From PALSA-1336 sp038203095 (GTDB taxonomy: Bacteria; Patescibacteriota; Doudnabacteria; UBA920): DNA of 15,430 nucleotides. Made by a program: the position numbers and the translations under genes. Within the stretch, counting starts at the first letter, position 1. Each line of letters begins with the position of its first letter. Location: positions 1-15,430 of the forward strand of contig JBBREH010000031.1 of NCBI GenBank assembly GCA_038203095.1, read 5' to 3'. Positions 6,878 to 12,660 of the stretch are shown here, piece by piece. The notes beneath the pieces were generated by a model. The model was not told the DNA's origin, ran no database searches, and saw only the letters and a program-made list of their open reading frames with translations.

Positions 6878-7321
6878 ATGCCACTTATAAATCCATATAT
6901 TAACTTTGACGGAAATACCGAAGAAGCATTTAATTTTTACAAATCAGTATTTGGCGGTGAGTTCGCAAAAATCATACGTTTCAAGGACATGGCAATTCCT
7001 GAGTTTAAAGTAACAGAAAATGATGCTAATAAAATAATGCATATTACTTTACCTATTGGTAAAAATGTTTTAATGGCTAATGATGTTCCAGAAAGTATGG
7101 GCGTTGTAAATGAAAAAGAGAATAGGTCAAAAATTGCCGTTAGCGCGGAAAGTCGTGCGGAAGCAGACAAGTTATTTAACGGACTCTCAGCAGGTGGAAC
7201 CATAGAAGTACCTATTTCCGACAGTCCTTGGGGTTCATATTTTGGGATGTTTAGAGACAAATTTGGTATTGAATGGACGGTGGATTTCGATCCAAATGAT
7301 AACTGGCAAGCAGAAAAATAA
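6878..7321 (+). CDS. PhnB-like VOC protein
   Basis: A 147-residue protein of the PhnB-like branch of the VOC superfamily. It opens with the family pattern NPYINFDGNTEEAFNFYKSVFGGEF and has a central PIGKNVLMANDVPE segment. It ends with SPWGSYFGMFRDKFGIEWTVDF, typical of the second glyoxalase half. The usual N-terminal His is replaced (PYINF), so metal binding is doubtful. A TATAAT overlaps the msrA stop codon (6844-6849) and could give a private promoter, but the -35 spacing is poor. Cytosolic; substrate unknown. A second PhnB-like protein at 9181-9636 is clearly distinct in sequence. Confidence 0.85.
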   Translation: MPLINPYINFDGNTEEAFNFYKSVFGGEFAKIIRFKDMAIPEFKVTENDANKIMHITLPIGKNVLMANDVPESMGVVNEKENRSKIAVSAESRAEADKLFNGLSAGGTIEVPISDSPWGSYFGMFRDKFGIEWTVDFDPNDNWQAEK

Positions 7322-7336
7322 AAAAGCGTACCTCTT

Positions 7337-7492
7337 ATGGATACGCTCAAGAAGGCAAAGACCATGGCTGTTAGGGAGCATCTTGAAGATGCGGATTTTC
7401 CAGCTCTCAAAAAAGTAATGCTATTAATAGACTTGTTGCTTAATAACTTTTTTGATTTAAAATCTGGTATTTCAGACAAAACCGATGTTTAA
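7337..7492 (+). CDS. Small ORF of 51 codons, unknown
   Basis: Directly after the PhnB-like gene (15-base gap) the plus strand encodes a 51-residue protein beginning MDTLKKAKTMAVREHLEDAD. It looks soluble and helical, with an amphipathic segment (PALKKVMLLIDLLLNNFFDL). No Shine-Dalgarno is seen. The ATG lies in the loop of a 6-bp hairpin, AGCGTA (7325-7330) and TACGCT (7342-7347), which could affect its translation. I do not recognise a family. It could be a genuine small protein or a chance ORF. Confidence 0.4.
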   Translation: MDTLKKAKTMAVREHLEDADFPALKKVMLLIDLLLNNFFDLKSGISDKTDV

Positions 7493-7620
7493 AATTTTGA
7501 TGTTTAACCTAAGTTAAGCGGAAAAATTTTAAACAAGGTTTTGGCGAAATAACGGATTTTGGGCGGAAAATTATTAAACAACAAGTCTAATATAAAAAAA
7601 CGGAATAAATAAACAATTTT

Positions 7621-7899
7621 ATGGCTCAAAAAAAACTCATAATAAGCGCATTACATAGAACACCAACGGATTTGCGCAAGGCAATAGCATCTGACCAAGT
7701 AGCAAAAAATTTATGGGCAGACATTACGCCGTTGGCAAAGAATGAATGGGTCTGTTGGGTAATGAGTGCCAAACAAGAAAAAACCCGAACACGTCGCATA
7801 GCCGTTGGTCTGGACAAAATGCGCAATGGAATGCGTAGGCCTTGTTGTTGGGAAGGATGTCCGCATCGGGCAAAGCAAACGGAATCCACCCCAAATTAA
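7621..7899 (+). CDS. YdeI/OmpD-associated-family protein
   Basis: A 92-residue cytosolic protein matching the short YdeI/OmpD-associated (OmdA-like) family. The run of conserved segments is: AIASDQVAKNLWADITPLAKNEW (residues 22-44), CWVMSAKQEKTRTRRI (45-60), then GMRRPCCWEGCPHR (70-83). The last segment, with three Cys and one His, is characteristic and could coordinate metal. Members are linked to envelope stress or peptide-resistance phenotypes in enterobacteria, but the biochemical role is unsettled. It has no signal peptide and no Shine-Dalgarno, and is preceded by about 130 bases of AT-rich DNA. Confidence 0.85.
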   Translation: MAQKKLIISALHRTPTDLRKAIASDQVAKNLWADITPLAKNEWVCWVMSAKQEKTRTRRIAVGLDKMRNGMRRPCCWEGCPHRAKQTESTPN

Positions 7900-7950
7900 G
7901 TATTAAAATACTAAATTAAAACTATGGTAGGATATAAATATCTAAATAAT

Positions 7951-8013
7951 CCCCGTGAAAAAATTTTAAAAAAGACGGAGGGATCAAAATAATCATTAAA
8001 TTTTAAAAAGGAG
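7951..8013 (+). promoter_or_regulatory. Leader and ribosome-binding site of the aquaporin gene
   Basis: AAGGAG (8008-8013) lies 10 bases before the aquaporin ATG and is among the clearest Shine-Dalgarno sequences in the window. Upstream, CCCCGT (7951-7956) can pair with ACGG-GG (7975-7981) around an A bulge, in a leader that also repeats an AAATTTTAAAAA tract. A -10-like TATAAA occurs at 7933-7938. A regulatory role for the pairing is speculative. Confidence 0.4.
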
Positions 8014-8023
8014 ACATTAAAAT

Positions 8024-8638
8024 ATGAATACTTCTAATGGAGTAAAAAAATATCTCGCGGAAGCTTTGGGAACTTTTGCCCTGGCGCTTATTGTGTGTTT
8101 ATCGCTTAAAGCTTCGTTACCTTTGACCACGCCGGTTTTGGCGGGGTTAACTTTGGGTTTGTTTGCTTACAGCACCGGCCACATTTCCGGTGCGCACCTT
8201 AATCCGGCCGTCACTTTTGGCGCTTGGGTTATTGGCAAAATTAAATACCCTGACGCGATTAGCTACTGGGTGGCGCAGTTTATTGGTGCCGGGCTGGCCA
8301 TGTGGCTGGTTAATTCAGTTGTAGGAACCCTACCTCAACTAAACGCCACGAACACTCTGACTATTGGCTTAGCCGAAGCTTTGGGTGCGCTATTTTTTGG
8401 TTTCGGTATTGCATCAGCTGTTTACGGCAAAACCCCGGCCGACGCTACCGGCCTAGTTGTGGGAGGCTCTTTACTTTTTGGCATTTTAGTTGCCTCAGGC
8501 ATGGGCTCTTTGGGTGTGATTAACCCGGCCGTGGCTCTGGCCATAGGCGCATTTAACCTAATGTATATTTTAGGCCCAATTGTCGGGGTTACAGCGGGCA
8601 TGTCGATTTATAAATATTTAATGGCAAAAGAAGCTTAA
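8024..8638 (+). CDS. Aquaporin / MIP-family channel
   Basis: A 204-residue membrane channel of the major intrinsic protein family with six predicted helices and two half-helices. The first pore loop is SGAHLNPAVT (NPA at 60-62); the second is GVINPAVAL (NPA at 167-169). The internal duplication (AEALGTFALA at 12-21 and AEALGALFFG at 117-126) is clear. The residue after the second NPA is Val170, where aquaporins and glyceroporins normally have the selectivity-filter Arg. This predicts a wider, less selective pore, perhaps for small neutral solutes. It is slightly short for the family because of short termini. Start fixed by the AAGGAG upstream. Its base composition looks richer in GC than the genes just upstream. 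Confidence 0.93.
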   Translation: MNTSNGVKKYLAEALGTFALALIVCLSLKASLPLTTPVLAGLTLGLFAYSTGHISGAHLNPAVTFGAWVIGKIKYPDAISYWVAQFIGAGLAMWLVNSVVGTLPQLNATNTLTIGLAEALGALFFGFGIASAVYGKTPADATGLVVGGSLLFGILVASGMGSLGVINPAVALAIGAFNLMYILGPIVGVTAGMSIYKYLMAKEA

Positions 8639-8708
8639 AATATTGACCCTAATGAATCGCTTTAATTTATAACCCCACGGCAAAGCCGGAAGGAAAGTCA
8701 TTTGATTT

Positions 8709-9161
8709 ATGTACCACCACATTATCAAACAAAAAATAATTAAAAGTTTTGAACTCGGGGATCGGCATGAGTATCAGGAATTATTCAAAAGTGTCTCGCC
8801 TACCGTAAAACATCGCTCGTCGGGCAACCACGCGCTTGGCGGCGAAAGAAACAATGTGGCGCTAATGAAGAAGTGGTTTGAACGCTTGGGCAAAGTTCTT
8901 CCGAATCTAAAACTAACCATAGAGGCTATTTGGATAAAAGGCTGGCCAAACAATACAATTGTAATTGTCAAATGGACATCGAATGCGATTTTGGCAAACC
9001 AGGAACCCTACCAAAACCGCGGTGTCCATATAATTAATTTAAAATGGGGCAAAGCCTGCGCCTTTGATATTTACGAAGATACCCAGGCCGCAGCCATTGC
9101 CCTGTCCAAACAAGCCGCCTCCGGCATACCCGAAGCTGCGGCCGCTAAAATAGAAAGCTAA
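8709..9161 (+). CDS. NTF2/SnoaL-like family protein
   Basis: A 150-residue cytosolic protein with the cone-like NTF2/SnoaL fold. A helical N-terminus (IIKQKIIKSFELGDRHEYQELF) is followed by the HRSSGNHALGG loop, then KKWFERLGKVLPNLKLTIEAIWIKG and strand-rich TIVIVKWTSNA. This order resembles SnoaL-like polyketide cyclases and ketosteroid-isomerase-like proteins. The C-terminal tail (from about residue 125) is Ala-rich and poorly conserved. Substrate unknown. It is 19 bases upstream of a PhnB-like gene and probably co-transcribed with it; the aquaporin gene ends 70 bases before. Confidence 0.7.
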   Translation: MYHHIIKQKIIKSFELGDRHEYQELFKSVSPTVKHRSSGNHALGGERNNVALMKKWFERLGKVLPNLKLTIEAIWIKGWPNNTIVIVKWTSNAILANQEPYQNRGVHIINLKWGKACAFDIYEDTQAAAIALSKQAASGIPEAAAAKIES

Positions 9162-9180
9162 CTATTAATATCTGACTATA

Positions 9181-9636
9181 ATGACAATCACTCCCTTTTT
9201 ATGGTTCAACGACGATGCGCAAACAGTCATGGATTTTTATATATCCATTTTCCCCGACGGCAAAATTATCCAGCTTATGCCCGGGCCAAACGGCAAAGCT
9301 ATGGGCGGGGCGTTTGAAATTTTAGGACAAAGATTTATGGTCCTTAACGGCGGGCCAATGCACGCCAATTTTAATGAGTCGGTTTCATTTTTTGTGTCCG
9401 TAAAAACCCAACAAGAAATAGACAATTACTGGCAAAAATTAACGTCTAATGGCGGCAAAGAAAACAAATGCGGTTGGCTCAAAGACAAATACGGTCTTTC
9501 CTGGCAAATTGTTCCCAACGTTTTAGGTCAACTTTTAGGCAACCCCGACCGAGAAAAAGCCAACCGCGCCATGCAGGCCATGCTAAAAATGAACAAGCTA
9601 ATAATCTCCGACTTGCAAAAAGCGTTTGACGGATAA
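9181..9636 (+). CDS. PhnB-like (3-demethylubiquinone-9 3-methyltransferase-like) VOC protein
   Basis: A 151-residue protein of the PhnB-like family often mislabelled as a 3-demethylubiquinone methyltransferase. Opening ITPFLWFNDDAQTVMDFYISIFPDG and the segment GGAFEILGQRFMVLNGGP (residues 41-58) are characteristic. ESVSFFVSVKTQQEIDNYW follows, then CGWLKDKYGLSWQIVPNVLGQLL, the hallmark of this subfamily. A methyltransferase role is not supported because no SAM-binding motif is present. Cytosolic, substrate unknown. The TAA stop at 9634-9636 overlaps the open frame of the next gene. Confidence 0.9.
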   Translation: MTITPFLWFNDDAQTVMDFYISIFPDGKIIQLMPGPNGKAMGGAFEILGQRFMVLNGGPMHANFNESVSFFVSVKTQQEIDNYWQKLTSNGGKENKCGWLKDKYGLSWQIVPNVLGQLLGNPDREKANRAMQAMLKMNKLIISDLQKAFDG

Positions 9637-9749
9637 CGATTACCGATATAAGCATTAAAATTATCCCAACAATTATCGGAACATTAATATCTGTAATAGC
9701 ATTCTTCCCTTATATAAAAGATGTATTAAGAGGGAAAACAAAACCCCAT
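9633..9749 (+). other. Probable N-terminal coding part of the PQ-loop-like gene, no canonical start
   Basis: The frame of the gene at 9750-10241 stays open upstream to 9630, after a TGA at 9627-9629. The encoded stretch ends FFPYIKDVLRGKTKPHV, which looks like the first of two internal repeats in that protein. Yet no ATG, GTG or TTG lies in frame here; only ATA and ATT codons (9633, 9639, 9654, 9660) could start it. Either a rare start codon is used or the start was lost. Confidence 0.5.
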
Positions 9750-10241
9750 GTGTACACTTGGTTAATTTGGCTGATAGTCCAAAGCATTGCAACAATTGGA
9801 ATTTTGTATGGCGGCGGAAAGTGGGGGGCTCTGGAGCTTATTATTGGCATAGGATTAGTTATTTTTGTTTTTATTTTATCCTTACGACAAGGAACAAAAA
9901 ATATTACTAAATCTGATGGCGCTTCACTATTTATAGCTCTTGGGGCCTTAGCTATCTGGTGGCTATCAAAAAATGCTCGACTAGCAATTCTAATGGTAAC
10001 TATTGTTGACCTAACAGGTTATTTGCCGACCATCAGAAAAACCTATATAGAACCTTGGAGCGAAACTTTAGTTACATGGGTGGGTTTTACAATTGGGAAT
10101 TTATTTTCAATAATCGCTTTAAAGGAGTTAAATTTTTTAACATTATGCTTCATCTTTTCAACCACCGTTGCCAATACCCTAGTGGCATTGATAATTATTA
10201 CAAGAAGATCTTTAATAAAAAAATCTCGGCAATTTAACTAA
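9750..10241 (+). CDS. PQ-loop/SWEET-like integral membrane protein
   Basis: A 163-residue hydrophobic protein as written from a GTG, with about five to six membrane helices. It shows an internal duplication. A segment just upstream and across the GTG (PYIKDVLRGKTKPHVYTW) matches a second segment near residue 90 (PTIRKTYIEPWSETLVTW) in its P-x-I-K/R ... V-x-T-W layout. Such repeats resemble PQ-loop transporters of the SWEET/lysosomal type, though this assignment is tentative and the substrate is unknown. The GTG start would cut through the first repeat, so the true protein is probably about 200 residues with a non-canonical start (see 9633-9749). No Shine-Dalgarno is visible. Confidence 0.6.
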   Translation: MYTWLIWLIVQSIATIGILYGGGKWGALELIIGIGLVIFVFILSLRQGTKNITKSDGASLFIALGALAIWWLSKNARLAILMVTIVDLTGYLPTIRKTYIEPWSETLVTWVGFTIGNLFSIIALKELNFLTLCFIFSTTVANTLVALIIITRRSLIKKSRQFN

Positions 10242-10255
10242 GATTTTTTGGCTAA

Positions 10256-10290
10256 TTCAATTACCCGTCAGGTTAAGGTATACTTAAACC
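10256..10290 (+). promoter_or_regulatory. Candidate promoter giving a leaderless DUF2127 transcript
   Basis: TTCAAT (10256-10261), a 17-base spacer and TATACT (10279-10284) would place initiation at about 10291, the A of the start codon. The -10 sits in a small inverted repeat, TTAAG (10273-10277) and CTTAA (10283-10287). No ribosome-binding site is possible at this spacing, consistent with leaderless initiation. Confidence 0.4.
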
Positions 10291-10764
10291 ATGCTCACGA
10301 AATACAAAACTTTAGTTCATAACGGATTTGAAATAGGCATTTTCCTTAAAGGTTTAAACGGAATTTTGGAAATTTTAGGCGGGGGCGCAATGCTCATTCT
10401 TTCGCCCCAAACCATTTTTCGGTTTATTTTTTTTATTGTCCAAAGTCTCCCGCAAAATCTGGTAGGCAAACATTTGCTGGTACAAAGCTACTCGCTTTTA
10501 AACGAACAAAAAACTTTTTTAATCTTGTTCCTGCTTAGTCATGGCATAATTAAACTCCTACTAATTTTTGCGCTTTACAAAAAAAAGCTTTGGGCTTACC
10601 CTCTGGCCGTGCTGGTCTTTGGCCTGTTTATTTTGTTCCAAATGGAACAATATTTTGTCTCACGCTCACTATGGTTAATTATTTTAAGTGTGCTTGATGT
10701 TCTGGTAATTGGCTTGACTTATTTAGAATACCGGAATTTAAAATCAAAAATTAACGGTCATTAA
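10291..10764 (+). CDS. DUF2127 family membrane protein
   Basis: A 157-residue integral membrane protein with four predicted helices, resembling DUF2127. The opening FEIGIFLKGLNGILEILGGGAML (about residues 13-35) is typical of that family. SHGIIKLLLIFALYKKKLWAYPLAVLVFGLFILFQMEQYF (about 83-122) is its conserved core, in which an S/H-G-hydrophobic-K motif and the W-A-Y-P loop stand out. The role of the family is unknown. It follows the PQ-loop-like gene by about 50 bases. The flavin-related block begins about 85 bases downstream and may be separately transcribed. Confidence 0.8.
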   Translation: MLTKYKTLVHNGFEIGIFLKGLNGILEILGGGAMLILSPQTIFRFIFFIVQSLPQNLVGKHLLVQSYSLLNEQKTFLILFLLSHGIIKLLLIFALYKKKLWAYPLAVLVFGLFILFQMEQYFVSRSLWLIILSVLDVLVIGLTYLEYRNLKSKINGH

Positions 10765-10850
10765 CCAAACAGACTTATTAATATAGGCCTAATTTTTTTG
10801 AACCAAAACCTGCCTTTGATACGTATTATATATATGTCATTCAAAAATGC

Positions 10851-11174
10851 ATGAGTTTTGCCAACAAAATTACAGCTAAAAGTAAAAAACTCCCTGGCGG
10901 CAAAATTATTGTAGCCATAGTTATTTTGTTATCCCTAGTTTTTAACAGCCGAATGATTTTGAACTTCGGCAAGCATTCATCAATACAACAGGAGCTGACA
11001 TTGACTCAAAAAGCTCTTACTGATTCAGAGCCTGCCACGCAAACAAACCCAACCTCTTTAACTCTACCTAGTCAGGCTCCCGACCAAGCGACTGGGGTTA
11101 AAACACTACCCCCTCAAATAAATGCCATTCATAATGTCAAAGGGACAGATTCAAAAGATAGGGAAGGCGATTAA
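10851..11174 (+). CDS. Small single-TM protein heading the flavin block, unknown
   Basis: A 107-residue protein with one membrane segment (about residues 18-33, IIVAIVILLSLVF) after a basic N-terminus, so the remainder should face outward. The external part is rich in Thr, Ser, Pro and Gln and looks disordered; it has no Cys and no recognised motif. It ends 4 bases before the FMN-binding protein, which has a similar anchor-plus-linker architecture, so translational coupling is likely. A TATTAT (10824-10829) lies just upstream. I do not recognise a family; a partner or membrane anchor for the electron-transfer system is inferred from position alone. Confidence 0.6.
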   Translation: MSFANKITAKSKKLPGGKIIVAIVILLSLVFNSRMILNFGKHSSIQQELTLTQKALTDSEPATQTNPTSLTLPSQAPDQATGVKTLPPQINAIHNVKGTDSKDREGD

Positions 11175-11178
11175 TTTT

Positions 11179-11751
11179 ATGAAAAAATTCTTTTTTTCTT
11201 CTATTGTATTTGTTACTTTTGCAGGCTATGTCCTGTATGTTCGCCATAGTACTGCCAGCCTTGTAGATGCTATTACCCCGCCCGGCTTATTAAACGTGCA
11301 GTCGGCTCCGACTTTGACCAATGTTAGCTCAGGTTCCTCCCCTCCTCCCAAACAAACTCCCGCCCCGGTAGCTTCAACAACACAACCAAAGCCAAAATCA
11401 GTCTCAGATCCAACCCCTAAGCCGGTGCCCGCTCCAAAACCCATTCCGGCTCCAACTCCACAAGGTCAATACAAAAACGGCGTTTATACCGGCAACTTGG
11501 CCGACGCCTACTACGGCAATATTCAAGTTCGAGTTACCATTTCCGGTGGCGCAATTATCCATGTCGCCTTTCTTCAGTACCCGAGCGACCGCAATACTTC
11601 CGTCCGCATCAACATGCAGGCGATGCCTCATTTGCAGCAGGAAGCCATAGCCGCGCAAAACAGCAAGGTTAATATTGTTTCTGGTGCCACCGATAGCAGC
11701 CAGGCCTTTCGGCAGTCATTGGCATATGCCTTGGCACAGGCAAAAAACTAA
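11179..11751 (+). CDS. Membrane-anchored FMN-binding domain protein
   Basis: A 190-residue electron carrier. A basic N-terminus and one helix (residues 4-21) anchor it. A Pro/Lys/Thr-rich linker (about 52-95) then leads to an FMN-binding domain (about 97-188). YKNGVYTGNLADAYYGNIQV is the typical domain opening. SGATDSS (168-174) is the flavinylation motif; Thr171 should carry FMN as a phosphodiester, attached by ApbE. By the positive-inside rule the domain faces outward. The start at 11179 is preferred over ATG 11122, which lies within the preceding gene. The ApbE gene follows 70 bases later and an RnfD-like reductase gene after that, so this is the likely terminal or intermediate flavin carrier of a membrane electron chain. 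Confidence 0.88.
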   Translation: MKKFFFSSIVFVTFAGYVLYVRHSTASLVDAITPPGLLNVQSAPTLTNVSSGSSPPPKQTPAPVASTTQPKPKSVSDPTPKPVPAPKPIPAPTPQGQYKNGVYTGNLADAYYGNIQVRVTISGGAIIHVAFLQYPSDRNTSVRINMQAMPHLQQEAIAAQNSKVNIVSGATDSSQAFRQSLAYALAQAKN

Positions 11752-11758
11752 CAAAACG

Positions 11759-11810
11759 ATTGACAAGAATGACAGGATTTAAAAGAATAAATACGTTCAT
11801 TCTTGTCAAT
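11759..11810. promoter_or_regulatory. 14-bp perfect inverted repeat between FMN-binding and ApbE genes
   Basis: ATTGACAAGAATGA (11759-11772) and its exact reverse complement TCATTCTTGTCAAT (11797-11810) flank a 24-base AT-rich loop. It fills the gap between the two genes. There is no T-run after it, so an operator, RNA-processing or mRNA-stabilising hairpin is more likely than a classic terminator. Confidence 0.5.
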
Positions 11811-11821
11811 GCTAATTAATC

Positions 11822-12589
11822 ATGTTAATTCTTTATCAACCTATGACCTCCACTCGCCACATCATGGGCATGCCTATAACTTTAGAAATTGTCGATAACA
11901 ACATCGGAGCGGAAGTGGCAGATGAAGTTTTTGCCTATTTTAAAAGCATTAATAATAAATTCAGCACCTATAAACCTGAAAGCGAGATTAGCCAAATTAA
12001 TTTGGGAAAAGTTTCAGCTGCGGATTACAGTCCAGAAATGCGAACTATTTTTGCCCTGGCCGAAGAAACCAAACAGCTGACTAATGGCTATTTTGACATT
12101 AAAATTAAAGACGGCATTTATGATCCATCCGGGTTAGTTAAGGGCTGGGCCATTCACAACGCAGCAAAAATTTTAGTAGACAAAGGCTTAAAAAACTACT
12201 ACCTAGTGGCAGGAGGCGACATACAGGCTTCGGGGCTAAACAATAATGGCAAGCCCTGGAGCGTCGGTATAAAAAACCCCTTTAAAAAACATGAGCTTAT
12301 TAAAATTATTTATATCACCAACCAGGGCGTGGCAACTTCCGGCACTTATGAACAAGGCCAGCATATTTACAATCCCCATAATCGAACTTCGCTAATTACA
12401 GATATTGTCAGTCTGACCGTTATTGGCCCGAATATTTTTGAAGCAGACCGTTTTGCCACCGCCGCCTTTGCCATGGGACCTTACGGGATAAACTTTATTG
12501 AAAAGCTAAACGGGTTTGAAGGTTATATGATTGACGAGAATGGTTTAGCTACAAAGACTTCGGGGTTTGAAAAATATACCAAATTTTGA
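11822..12589 (+). CDS. apbE: ApbE-family FAD:protein FMN transferase
   Basis: A 255-residue flavin transferase that moves FMN from FAD onto a Ser/Thr of a target protein, requiring Mg2+. Family motifs are visible: MGMPITLEI near the N-terminus, NKFSTYKPESEISQIN (45-60), FDI (91-93), DPSGLVKGWAIHNAA (101-115), GGDIQASG (131-138), VATSGTYEQ (170-178), HIYNP (181-185) and ADRFATAAFAMG (208-219, Mg/FAD binding). Length is short because no signal peptide or lipobox exists; an in-frame TAA at 11813-11815 excludes a longer N-terminus. Its substrate is most likely the SGAT protein encoded just upstream. The start could also be ATG 11843. Confidence 0.93.
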   Translation: MLILYQPMTSTRHIMGMPITLEIVDNNIGAEVADEVFAYFKSINNKFSTYKPESEISQINLGKVSAADYSPEMRTIFALAEETKQLTNGYFDIKIKDGIYDPSGLVKGWAIHNAAKILVDKGLKNYYLVAGGDIQASGLNNNGKPWSVGIKNPFKKHELIKIIYITNQGVATSGTYEQGQHIYNPHNRTSLITDIVSLTVIGPNIFEADRFATAAFAMGPYGINFIEKLNGFEGYMIDENGLATKTSGFEKYTKF

Positions 12590-12660
12590 TCAATCTGCTC
12601 TAAGAGTAATCTTCTGGAGACACCTTTGAACACAACCCGACAAATCCTCTAATAACACTC

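Noticed and set aside
6937..7479. 180-codon minus-strand ORF over the PhnB-like gene
   Set aside because: Antisense shadow of a recognised VOC gene; no domain seen.
9177..9182. TATAAT overlapping the start codon of the second PhnB-like gene
   Set aside because: Initiation would fall after the ATG, so it cannot drive this gene; coincidence.
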